64,000 nucleotides of DNA from Pomacea canaliculata (Eukaryota > Mollusca > Gastropoda > Architaenioglossa > Ampullariidae). The translations under genes and the position numbers were made by a program. Under the pieces are notes generated by a model. It made no database searches and was not told where the DNA came from. It saw nothing but the letters and a program-made list of their open reading frames with translations. The stretch's first letter is position 1; each line of letters begins with the position of its first letter. Shown here one piece after another: positions 39,494 to 50,752 of this stretch. Where the stretch lies: contig NC_037593.1 in assembly GCF_003073045.1 (NCBI RefSeq), positions 23,865,868 through 23,929,867 on the forward strand. The letters are read 5' to 3'.

Positions 39494-42400
39494 TGATAAG
39501 TCTCCAAGAAAGAGAATATATAGAATGGAAAGAGGTAAGAATGTGCTAGATGACTGTATATTTGTTTATTATGCTCGTAAACACAATGAAGGTTCTACTA
39601 TGGCAAGGGGAGGCAAATTAACTATGTACACGACGCAAGACAGGGTCTGAGGGGGGAGCATGGCAAGTTGACCTCTTGTCAAACGATTGCATTGAATTTA
39701 TCAACAACTGAAGAATAATGAAGCAAGTTGTTTCAACTGTGCCCACAAAGGTCACATTCAGAGAGTAATAATGTGTGCCAAGGAAGGATCAATCTGAATC
39801 CAACACCAACATTATCACTATCAACAACAGTAATAATGGTACTTATTAGTTATTGTATCCAAGCCAGAGCTTAGTTCCTTGTGCATTACAAAGAAGACCA
39901 AATAAAAGTATATAAAACATAATAACAAAAAGCTATATATACAATGTTAAGATATAATAATTGGACTTGGATGCTTTGACATCGACCCTATATATATATA
40001 GCTGCTTGCCTTCATACATATATGTACTTGACCACATTATAACACACACGTGTGTGTATATATATATATCCACATAATTTGAGTACACTCATAACAAATA
40101 TCACTGTTTATGGGCAGCATGAGAAAATAAAGCAAGTGTAGCTTTTTGATGTGTAGCATGCAGTGGTCAGAGGCAGACCTATGATAAATGTTATATGGAG
40201 CACTTTACACTTGTACCATCAAAGCTAAGCAATTTTTGCATATTTATATCATTAGACCTCAAAATATTTTACAGCTGACTTTTGAAAAGAGACCAGGAAA
40301 GCAGAGTTATGGTTGTTTGAGCTTGTAAGGTCAGCTATCTCTTTCTGACCCTTTTATTGATTTTAGTCTTTGTCTCTGATTATGAAGACATTGATGTACA
40401 GAAATGGGAAATTCTTTTGGCTAACTGTCCATAAAGTCGTTTCTGCTACCTGAAGTTCAAAAGGAAGTGAAGTGCTATTTTAGGGCCATCTTTTGTGAGG
40501 GCAGTGACCATTTCCTTTCCCTTGCTCCCTCAGCTTCACCAACTGAGCTGGGACGAATGTAGTGTATCGTGATGGTATGCTTGGAATTGTACAAGTGAAA
40601 TTCATTGAGAAAAAGAAAATTTGCATTTCATAACAGTAACATATAAATTTTACTTCTCCAGTTTGAAAATAACCAAATATACTCTCACAAATGAGCTTAA
40701 AAAACAGTGTTACTGTTTTGTCTTCTGGATGTTGAACGGAAACTACAAACGCACATTGGAAAGAAGAAATTGCCATATCCAGTCAAATGAATGAATGAAC
40801 TGTCTTGTAATGAGGAAACAGCCACTACCATTTCATGGCAAGATATGCCTGAAGAGCAAACATTAATTAAAAGCCATTTAGAAAGTAATTAACTCTTGAA
40901 AGCAAATGATCACCCTGTTTTGCCTCTCTGATGAATAAAAAAGCAGAATTCCAGTAATTTGGAACCAAACATATATTTAGAATTTAGAAACAGTTGTGTA
41001 TTTACAAATACAGCACCAGAATACTTATGCATTTTATCTCAGAAATAATGATAAATACAGCAGGTTGGAAGGCTTAAAAATCACAAGAAATCTATTGACA
41101 AACATTATTTGTTGCATTTAATTATTATTATTTTGCATGAAAAACGCCATAGAAATGGGATGCTTCTGATTTTTTAAAAAAGATTTTAAGGCATATGGAG
41201 TCAGTTGGCAGATAGTTTACTGATTGTCTTAGTGTGCAATGTTAGCTTTAAAAATTATTAAAAAGATGCACAAGTAAACCAAATAGATATGTGAAGGTAA
41301 AATTGCTTGTTTTTTGATAGGAGTGTGTGAACATTTTTTACTTGTAATACAGCAAGCTGATCACAAAATACAAACGTGCAAATTAATACTGGTATGTAAG
41401 ATTTGATAAGTATAATAAAGCACTTATTATGAAAAGTATCACATGGAGTTAATAATACTTGAAGCCTTTAACTTTTCATAAAATTGTGACAGAAAAGGCA
41501 TTTTAAAATAGAGACCAGTTTTTTAAGTTATAGTACACACATACTAAATTCTGTCACACACATTAGGAGCATTAAAACATGTTTTTTATTGAGTTTTTTT
41601 TTTTTTTTTACAAAAAGCCATGAAACACTCTTGGCAAATATAAAGCAGATGTAAAATATTACCATCAAAATAATACTGAGTCACTGCATAGAATTTTGAG
41701 TCCCACATTTACAATGTTACAAATGAAAATCTAGCACACATCTTGATTCTAAAATGATAACTCTTATTTCTGGCATTCAGTTTTCAGTTTTCAAGCTAAA
41801 ATAGGTTTGGTGCCAGCAAAAATACTTCCTTTTTTTGCTTGAAATAAATTTACAACTTTCTGAATGTTTGGCAAAGTCAAAAATGTTTATATAGAAAATA
41901 ACGATTCTATCATCTTAGGAAAATATCATCATAGGGGGATTTTTATCAAGGAAGAACACTCTCACCACTAACATATCTCTCTGTATACATCCATGCGCTC
42001 ACTTTTTTTATCACATACACATACAGTCACAGTAAAGTGGAAAAAGGAAAGGGGGGAGAGAAGCTAGGTAAAATGATGTAGAATACCTGAATTCTTTTTT
42101 GTCACAAGGATCTTTTTAAAAGTATGAACAGTATGGTGTGTTTCACCTGTAGCAGGCATGGACTAGATATATATATATATCAACACCTATTAATGTTATG
42201 TCTATAAGAAGAATAACTCTTAGAACACCCCTTTAAACTTTTTCAAGTAATTCTGGATCAGTTGTAATTACCTAGCTTTGTCCTAGTCTTCTGGATTTTA
42301 TGTGTATATTTGACATTCTCTCTTATAGTTTATCGCAAAGTTGTGGGTATTTGATGAAGGACACACAAACTTCAATATCATGTGAGTGAAAAAAAAAAAC

Positions 42401-43102
42401 CTGCATAGTAACTACAAGAGGCAACATTTTTTGTAAAAACAGCCCTCATGTAGATACTGGATTCACAAAATAATGTGTCAAAACTTATTGCACAGGACAT
42501 GGAAGACATGATACAAGTAAAACTACATTATCACAGCAAAATATTTTTTTAGAAAAAAATTACTTTAGCATATATAATATAAATGATCGAAACACCACAA
42601 AACTCAAAATGCTTTTTATTTCAAACAAATCTAGTGCAAATATAATTTACTTATTTGAGAGATAAAAATATTCTTAAAGTTTTCACTTTTTTACACTGAA
42701 AGACAAACTGAAGAAAAGAAAGTAAATCTGCACACTTCAAAACAAAAGACTTTAATGCATATTTCTTGATAGTCTGCTGGATCAGAATTAAAGTAATGTG
42801 ACAGTTGTTGCATAAAACTGTCAAGCAGGTGTTGACCTGGTGACAGCTGTTATTGGTTGGGGAAGCGAGGAAGGGCTAGGAGGCTCATGCCACCGTTATA
42901 CATAATGCAGAAAAATGCCCATTATTCTCAAAAAAGTCTAACTTGTCTACCAACTACCATGCTAAATGTGCTGATTCTTTTTTTTTTTTTTATCTTGTTA
43001 TTGAAAAATTCATAACAGGGTTACTCATTTATTTTACTTGCTTTAAAACAGGAGCTGCTCATACAAATATATTATCAATTCTTCCAGCATTGTTTGCCTA
43101 CA

Positions 43103-45981
43103 CTACTTCTTAACTTTACGTTCAAGTGGCTGGCTGAGCTCCTCAATCCGAGGTGTTGGGTGGGCGTGTCGAGCTGCAAGGGAAACTTTAAAAGGATCAT
43201 AATCATCCTTGAGTAACCAGCGACTTCGTGGTCGGCTCAGCTGCAGCACTCGTGCTGATGCCATAACTTTCTTTGCTGCCTCTGAGACGTCCCACTGTAC
43301 AGGCCTTGGCCAACAAAAATCCTGTAACAGTGTAAACACAGACAACATCCTCTTGTGCAACAAACAGACTCCATCAAAATTAAATAAACCAAGAATGTAA
43401 TAGACAGTAACATAGATGTGACAGAGGAAGAGGCAATTATTTGAAAAAATGATGAGAATGACATGAAGAATTGCTATGACACATTAATGGCCACCTTTCC
43501 ATAATTCTTCTCTTGGTCAGCTTTAGTGATACATTTCTCCAATGACTAAAGAGAAACATTTTTTTCTCACAAACTGGCATGGCAGGCCCTTTTAGACAGT
43601 CACAAACATTGAAAGATGCGGCTAAGGTAGACAAGATGTCCCAATTCTGATGCTAACGAAAACTAGCACTAACACTGAAATCAAACCCTGCTTTAATGAC
43701 CAAGTTTAGGCAGAGAAAAGTTCCTTTTTATTGTTTAACTTTTAACATTTTTTATCCCATATTTCACTAAGTGTTTTGACTTAGCAGAAGCTCCTTTATT
43801 GATTGGACCTTACTTTGTGAAAAGGCCTTGGCTCGGCCAATTTTTCCATTCGTTCTGTAACGGTGGCTGTGAGCACTGCTACAGGCAAAGGGTAATATTC
43901 TCCCCACTGTGAGTCATAAGCATCGTAGCAGTTTACACGTGTTTTGGGGGCAGACATTGCTATGATGCGTGTTGATGGTTCGGCGTAAAGAGCTTCTTTT
44001 TTGACAGACATGTAAGGTGATCGTGGCATCTGATAATAAGGAGAAATCCTCTTTGGCTCACTAAGCTCTAGTACACGCTGAGAGGCAACTGCATGCTTTG
44101 CTCTTTCACTGACAGGCCATATTGGAGATCTGTACACAAATAAGGTACACCTTTTAGTAAAGCCCAGTTTCTATGCAGTCTCTTGTTTTCCTCAAATTAC
44201 CACACAAAAAGCAATTGGTCATTAGTCTTAAATGTATTTTGTCTTATTATATTGAACTATCTTCAAATATGGTGGGTATTGAGCATCTTAGGCCTAATCA
44301 AATTTCATTTGAGACTTTAGCATCTATTCTATAACCATTTAGTGACTATTTCTCTCTTGCACATACACAAGCACATACATGCATGTGCACATGCACACAC
44401 ATATGCCTCACACACAAACACCACAACAAATATATACAGGCAGAAATAAGAGAGGAACAGTGCAAAGCTCTACAGGGTACCTGTCAGGATACCACCCAGT
44501 TTTCACAATTTTGGGTCTAGCAAGTTCATCTTCTCTATCTGTAGTATCTGAAACAATTTTGGTGGGGGAGGGGGATTTATTCAACAGCTAAAAAAACCAA
44601 CTGCATTTAATAATGAAGTTGCTGTTAATCTTGATAGTATGAAAGTCTTTTCTAATTAAGTTTTAAGAACATCATTTTTTTTAACTTGGAAGAAACATCC
44701 TGTATACATTTTTATTTTTAATTGATCTACAGCAGAAAAGGAATATGATCATTTAGTTTTAAAAAAATGTGTCTTGCCTTTCCTTTTCAAAATATTTTAC
44801 ATGGGTTAGCAATTTTGGATCATGTCCATTGACTTTAAATCCCTGATAAATTATTATGTTGATCTATAATGACCAATCAGCAATGCATTACATAAGTTAC
44901 ATTTGCACAGATTTTCATATTAGTATAGATCGAATGGGCACTTACAAAAGCATGTGGCACCATTTGCCTCAGGTCTTAGTGGGACATGTGTAATCCAATA
45001 CACACTTCTCCTGAAACAGAGCAAGAAGCATGCACAGTTGTCACCATTGAGCAATGTTTGTGAATTCTGCTCTTTACCATTTTTTAATTTACCTATTTTA
45101 TTTCTATATTGGATTACATAATTACAACTTCAGAGAGATAAAGATCATGTATGCAAATTTATTATATGGATAGTAGACAGACACAGGAATACTCCAGGTG
45201 AGTGTAAGAGGGATAGACTGATATAGAGAGACATAGAGAAAGAATGAGGAAAATTGATGTAGAAAATTAAACTGCATGTAGACTTCATATTTTAATGTAC
45301 CCAAGAAGTTTATGTTCAGTATATATAGCTGTAATGAATGGCATTAAAGCTTCTTAACTCGCTTGAAACGTTTATGACAATATATTTTTTTGTTTTGCTA
45401 GCTTACATAACTGATCTTGAATTAAAACACTTGAGTACGGGGCTGGACTTAGAAAGTTTAGTTAGAACAATGTGCGGATTAAATCTGCGTGATATGTGAT
45501 TTGTTTTTCTTTTCACTCACATATGCACTTTGTTAATTGTTGTTGCTCTGGTTGTTAACACTTATAATTGCATGATTGTTGTACATGCACTACTGGCGCG
45601 TCCAACGTGGATGAACATATATACATGTATCGATATATCTTGGTTGAGACTTAATGAACTAATACGTTTTAATCCTACACACACCATGCTGCTGCTCTTG
45701 CTTCAAATGATCGTGAATATATATATAGATAACAATAGATCGTCATCGATTTCTAGCATACCTGTCATCAAGTTTGGTTGAGACTGTTTTTGGTCGAGCA
45801 AGGTAGTCCAGCCGTCGTCCCGTCAGACCTGTGATTAAGATAAGCAGGCGGTCACAGTTCAGTTCACTAAAACATTTCAACTGACAAAAAAGTCGGTGAT
45901 ATGTTTTTTTTTTCTGCATACTAAAAGAATCCGCTCACCGTTACCAACTGGAGGCTGTGTCGTCTGCTCCGTCGTCATCAT
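43103..45981 (-). CDS. THEG-repeat sperm protein (SPMAP2/SPMAP2L-like)
   Basis: Six minus-strand exons join with all phases matching: 45939-45981 (ATG), 45762-45828, 44946-45010, 44481-44547, 43814-44129 and 43103-43321 (TAG), giving 258 residues. The protein is built from THEG repeats of the form R-hydrophobic-x-x-L/M-[AS]-x-P. They read RLDYLARPK, DELARPK, RVLELSEPK, RIIAMSAPK, RMEKLAEPR, RVLQLSRPR and RIEELSQPL. Between them are the linkers VYWITHVPLRPE, SPIWPVSERAKHAVAS and PVQWDVSEAAKKVMAS. Vertebrate THEG proteins are testis-specific and are reported in or near sperm axonemal microtubules, so a role in the sperm tail is likely here. Several exons are about 65 bases and easily missed. 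The protein is shorter than many vertebrate relatives. Confidence 0.88.
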
Positions 45982-46330
45982 TGCTTCACATGCTCTGTCG
46001 GTCGTCTGTCACTGTCGCTAGGTACACTGCAGGGATTGACTCGTAGCGAACTTTGATTGGCTACAACTTGTCTACCGCGATAAACTTCGTGCGTCCCCCA
46101 CGGCGGCGAGTTCTTGCAACTTACGGGTACCTGGCCCGACAAAGGCAGGTGAAGGGCGCCGACAGGTGTACACTGTATTTAAAGTTGCCGACCGTGACGG
46201 TTCATTGACTGAAGTGCCGAGACGGCCACGAGGATTAGTGCTTGTCCTGTGAAGTAGACCGAATAAGCTCCTCGATCTTGACTTGCGTTCCACGGAATGA
46301 AATAATTAAACCTAAAAGGTTCAATGGTGT
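45982..46330 (-). promoter_or_regulatory. Upstream region of the THEG-like gene
   Basis: CpG-containing and more G+C-rich than its flanks, directly upstream of the first coding exon. A 73-codon minus-strand frame (46072-46293) lies within it. I see no domain there and regard it as a by-product of the G+C content. No TATA box was seen. Confidence 0.35.
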
Positions 46331-46472
46331 GTGAAGCCAATGAAGTATAAACCTTTTCACATCAATGGTGTGTGACGCGAATCAAAAAGAATTAAAGTAC
46401 TGTATTGAGTACTGTCATCTCTTGTGCGTCCGAGCGCGGGTTTTGCGTATCGAGTATATAACTTTTCCTCAA

Positions 46473-46523
46473 ATGCTGGCAAGAAAATTTAATTCTGGGA
46501 TGTATATTGTCTGCTTAATTATT
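46473..46523 (+). other. Possible signal-peptide exon
   Basis: A plus-strand ATG opens MLARKFNSGMYIVCLII, which meets a strong donor (GTGAGT) in phase 0. It resembles a first exon encoding a signal peptide. It could belong to the Cys-rich exon at 50147-50400, but that exon needs phase 1, so another exon would have to lie between. Confidence 0.2.
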
Positions 46524-46627
46524 GTGAGTTGTAGATTATTCCGAAAAATTGTTTTGAAAGTCCACCCTTGAGGCGTTGCTAGTTTGATTGGTCAGGTCCG
46601 CTGAAAAGGTCATTACTGTAAATTATT

Positions 46628-46672
46628 AACATGTTTTGTTTTGTTTTGTTTTGTTTGTTTTGTTTTTGTTTT
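46628..46672. repeat. GTTTT microsatellite
   Basis: Irregular tandem repeat of TGTTT and TTTTG units. Confidence 0.9.
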
Positions 46673-47170
46673 GTCGGTCAATGCACTCCGTTAGTTCCTG
46701 CGTTCACCAGTAAAACACCTGCAAGTGGACAATTAAGTCTCCAACAGACATAACGTAATGCAGTCTTATGACAACAGGTCTAGGTCCTGGGATTTACCTG
46801 AGGCAGAAATCGTGTATGCAACATATCACATAGACTAACCTCCATACTAAACACCTGTAGAGATCTGTTATCTCCGACGTACAGCACTAGAGAAAACATA
46901 ACAAGTTTCTTTAAAGAAACCTAAGTTGACATGCCGATGTTAGTTAAGATGTTAAAACAGCGAATATAGCGATTTTTCTTTGAAAATTATACTACAAATA
47001 CTTATAATAAACTGACGTCAAACAGGTGATCAACCATGCAATAAATAAAAACATGAGTGACGACTGTTCATTCGAGCACTACCAACCTGTGCAGAATACC
47101 GTCTGATGTAGCAGTAATTTTCTTTTGATTTTCAGTGAGATTTGTTAAACATTTTAATTTAACCTTAATG

Positions 47171-48346
47171 TTAACTGTAACTACTATAACCAAGAAGGCA
47201 GAGAGTAAAGCTCAAACCATGGTAACGATCTGGCTTTTCTTTGCGGAAGTGCTTCTTCCCCATAGCGCTGGAGCTCAAAACCTTTGCCATAGGTCCAGGA
47301 ACTAACTGACACACAAACAGCTCATAATTAATCTTCTGATCGTCAATGGCCTGCCAGCTGCAGCCATTCAAACATCAAGAAAGCTGTGCTTTAAAAAAAC
47401 TTATATCAAAGTATGCATCAGATCAATATTAAGTTATTAATCTTTGGAATGGTTTTCTTTTTCTTGACAAAAAAGGTCTGCCCTGAAGCGAGCAGGGTTC
47501 GAAAAAATGGCGATAAATTTTGGCTTTTTTCATACATTCTACTTTTTAAAAAGACTTTTTTCCCACAGGTTTCTGTGGGGATGAATGATATAAACAACCC
47601 AGTGCAATCCTGGCTTAACATTTATGCTGCTGTTACGGACATAAGACATCTTTAAGTAGATGGGCCCCGACTTAACTGGACATATTTTTCGGCAACAAAT
47701 TAAACAATAAATAACAAGAAAACGAAAAAAAACATGTTCCGGAGGGTCTTCAGCTGCAATGTTTATCTCCTTCTGCTGAACGACGGTCACATCACTTACT
47801 GTTTCACCCCGCCCCCTCAAACTCTACCAAAACCAGGGTAATCGAGCTGCTTTTAAAATTTAGTACACACTTAATAAAATAAATACTTAAATAACACACT
47901 TAAGTACATAGATGTGCTTCCTTCCATAGCACTAGAGAAATCCCTTCCCCTCACAGACACATTCACACACCTAACTCTTTCATGGCGTGGCCACAGAGAC
48001 TATGTTATTTTCTGAAATTAGTTCAGTTCGTTTCATGCCGACAGATTCAAATAACTGGCGTGCGGTTAAATTTATCCCCGGTGTAGAAAATGTTATCCTT
48101 CGTCAACAGACATTGCAGCTGGCAAAGGATCGATACCACCTGTGGCTGTGTTGACAATAGCTAGGTAGGTATACAATCAGTCTCAATTTTACACTCACTG
48201 TTGCTGCAAGACTTGCATGCGCTGCTCGCCACTTCTAAACTATTCAGTGTGGAGCACGATAGCCGCCAGCTAAGCAAGCAATGAGCTAGCACACGATAAC
48301 ATTGTGTAACAAATCTTCGCGACGTGGGGAGACGTAACCTTTGCAT
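47171..48346 (-). CDS. Candidate small minus-strand gene, incomplete model
   Basis: A terminal exon candidate at 47171-47357 has a good acceptor (GAATGGCTGCAG) and reads WQAIDDQKINYELFVCQLVP, with GKKHFRKEKPDRYHGLSF further on, to a TAA. A first-exon candidate at 48199-48346 starts at ATG, has a strong GTGAGT donor and encodes MQRLRLPTSRRFVTQCYRV and more. That is Arg-rich with no acidic residues early on, like a mitochondrial presequence. It ends in phase 1, but the terminal exon needs phase 2, so a middle exon (perhaps around 47740-47830) is missing from the model. No family is recognised. Confidence 0.3.
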
Positions 48347-48619
48347 TCACGTCGGCGATAACATAAAGAACGTTACTCACACCACGGACGTGTATGAAAC
48401 AAGTTCGTGCTCACATGTCAACGGCAACCAAGCCGGGCCAGGCGACAGTTCTCTCGGGCAATGGAAGCATTATTAGAACCCATGTAATATCAGCGACTTT
48501 TACTGAAGAACACATGCAATGAGTTGCACGAACTTTCTAGATGTTAACACGTCTCTAGCTTGCGTAAAACATACATGACGTACGTTATACGTCATGCAAC
48601 GTGACCTTCCTAACGCGTA

Positions 48620-48858
48620 ATCTATATATAGCTCTTCTGCTTTTATGCAGTTTTATATATATATGTTATATATATATTCTGTTTTTATAGAGTAAAATTT
48701 ATATTCTTATTATTCTTATTCCTTTTCACCTCCATTGGAGCATATATATATATAGGGCCTGAAAAAATATATATATAGCTCTTCTATTTTTTTATAGTTA
48801 TAAATATATCTTCTGTTTATATAGTGTTATATATATATATGTAGCTCATCCTCTGTTT
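48620..48858. repeat. TA-rich imperfect repeats
   Basis: Repeated TATATATA blocks with recurring pieces such as AGCTCTTCTGTTTTTATAG. It forms the AT-rich target into which the hAT MITE inserted; related repeats continue to about 49085. Confidence 0.7.
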
Positions 48859-48866
48859 GCATAGTT

Positions 48867-49041
48867 CAGTGGTTCTTAACCGGGGTTCGATCGAACCCTA
48901 GGGGTTCGGTGAGTCGGTCTTGGGGGTTCGCCACGGAGGTCAAGACACACCCGCAATTTGTGAGGACACTAAAGAAGGGTTCGGTGAATGTGCATATGAA
49001 ACTTGTGGGTTCGGTACCTCAAACAAGGTTAAGAACCACTG
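48867..49041. mobile_element. hAT-type MITE with perfect 8-bp target duplication
   Basis: The 175-bp element starts CAGTGGTTCTTAACC and ends with the exact reverse complement GGTTAAGAACCACTG. It is flanked by the identical 8-bp direct repeat GCATAGTT at 48859-48866 and 49042-49049. Eight-base target duplications and CAGNGG-type ends define hAT elements (Charlie-like). It is too short to encode a transposase, so it is non-autonomous. The intact duplication and ends point to a fairly recent insertion. Confidence 0.93.
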
Positions 49042-49299
49042 GCATAGTTATATAGATTTAGCTGTTCTGTTTGTATACAGTTACATGCAAATGCGTTACA
49101 AAGACTTACGAAATTCCATCCTAGGGCCAGAAATTCCTTCTAACTTGTTCTTACTTTTTAGTCTTGGGAATTAGTAGATATTTAATGAAAATTAAGTGGT
49201 GTGCTTAAGTGGAAATGGTATACATCCTTTATCTGGGTGGACCTGTCGCTCACCGAGTCACACATTTTCACTTCCGATCATCCAGTTAAGACAGTCCCT

Positions 49300-49370
49300 A
49301 AAAAAAATAAAATCAGAGTAACAAACAAAAAACAAATAAAGAAACAAACACACAAACAAAAAAGCACAAA
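49300..49370. repeat. A-rich AAAC simple repeat
   Basis: Irregular AAAC and AAAT units; low complexity. Confidence 0.8.
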
Positions 49371-50146
49371 CAACACCCCCGAGATGGTAGTCTTGCAATG
49401 TTTGAGTATTCTCCTTTAGTTTGGGTGGTCGAAATTCTCTGGCTTGCTTTTGAGATCCATCAGTTGCTTGGCAAATTAACTTTATTATATCCATTTGCTG
49501 CCTTCCTATTGACTTAATCGTCATCTCCAATCATCGACAGAAAAAGGTTTTCCTGATAAGCCCAGTATGCGTTCCGTTGCACTACGGGCCATGTTATATT
49601 TATGCAGGCCGATGATAAAAACTCTGTTGCTTAATTTGTTGAAGCAAGTACTTTGGTCAGTCAGTGCATCTTGGGCGATACTTGTGGGTCCATAGCAAGG
49701 AGACAATGATCAGTGTGTCAGGGAATACAGTTCGTTACTTGGTTGCGCTGTTGCCACATACGTACAGCTACATATCCTGCTAGCAGTTATCAGCCATCTG
49801 GACATCGAGATGGGCCCAGGCTTTTCCTGCAGTAGATCGTCATTGAGGCTTTCCCTGCTTATAGCTGTGACCATTTTGTACAGGTAGGCTTGGTCGATAT
49901 ATACTAAGTTCGCTGACTTCGATTTCATGAAGAGGATCACCGTCGGCAATGAGTCGAAATCCTTCTGAAGAAAGTGGCAATGATGCACAATTAGCCAATG
50001 CATTTCCAATTGGTCTTTAAACGCTTCCGCAGGTGAAACTATGTCCTCACTTTGCCCTCTTCATTCTGCTTTCTTTATCTTCTCTTTCTTTCATCCAATC
50101 TTCCCTTGCTTGTTTTCTTTTCATAATTGCTGTCACTTTTCTGCAG

Positions 50147-50400
50147 GTTTCTATGACCATAATTATATGTACGTGATTCTTAATTCTTGTGTCCACGGTT
50201 TCTGTGCACCTGAAGCAAACTTCGAGACGTGCCTTAATTCTTCCTCAGAGAAGTGTCCCCTTCTTAAAAGCTTTTATAGGCAGACTGACAGCTGTATAAC
50301 TTATGATTATCTACCGTACCAAGTCATATACATCTGTGACTACCTTCGGTTACAGTCAAAGGTTCAGCAATGCTATAAATCGTATACATGCCTGGGCTGA
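50147..50400 (+). CDS. Candidate last exon of a Cys-rich secreted protein
   Basis: Behind a strong acceptor (CACTTTTCTGCAG) an 84-codon frame runs to TGA. It contains eight Cys in about 60 residues, in the order CVHGFC, CL, CP, C, C, C, C (CVHGFCAPEANFETCLNSSS at its start; VQQCYKSYTCLG at its end). The spacing resembles small secreted invertebrate domains with four disulfides. The frame extends upstream to 50041, but that part is Phe/Ser-rich intron-like sequence. A signal-peptide exon should lie upstream; a weak candidate is at 46473. A SINE tail follows in the presumed 3' UTR. Function unknown. Confidence 0.4.
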
Positions 50401-50439
50401 CAATGAACTTTTTGCTTTTGAGACCAGCTGTGTTTTCTT

Positions 50440-50518
50440 TATGTACAATGCTTTGAGCCTGCCTTTGGTGGTGGAGTAATTTAAAACGCTATCAATTTTA
50501 TTATTATTATTAAACAGT
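50440..50518 (+). mobile_element. SINE 3' tail remnant
   Basis: CAATGCTTTGAGCCTGCCTT is followed by an AAAACGCTATCAATTTTATT block and ATT repeats, matching the tail layout of the SINE at 36362-36715. The head is not recognisable. Confidence 0.6.
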
Positions 50519-50752
50519 AAATTTTCTGTTGCAGCGAATGGGTTCGAAACACTAAACAAATAAAATTAAATCTAAAACCCGTATCAACGCACCAAAATAA
50601 AATATACAACAGCAGCCACACACTTCTGGTGTCTGAAGAATGAAATCGGTGCTAAGAGGTGTGCGTGTATGGGTGGTGGTTGCTGCCCGAAACAAAAGGT
50701 AACTCTTAGAAATCGTTGTTACTTCTCTCCCTTGCCAAATGTGGTCGTAGCC

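Larger units (their letters stand above)
34287..43102. other. Gene-poor stretch after the zinc-finger gene
   Basis: No splice-flanked coding pattern was found. The left part is likely the long 3' UTR of the zinc-finger gene, with candidate AATAAA signals (for example TTTAATAAACAATTTT near 37047). It holds a SINE (36362-36715), an inverted repeat (39388-39493) and TA microsatellites near 39990-40070 and 42165-42180. Confidence 0.6.

Noticed and set aside
40480-40776. 98-codon minus-strand frame
   Set aside because: No acceptor or donor, no recognisable domain, and AT-driven Phe and Ile content.
46072-46293. 73-codon Arg/Ser-rich minus-strand frame upstream of the THEG-like gene
   Set aside because: It sits in a G+C-rich promoter-like region, has no donor that would join the next exon in phase, and no domain.
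49521-50009. Two minus-strand frames that look weakly coding
   Set aside because: They are in different frames with no splice sites joining them and no domain pattern.
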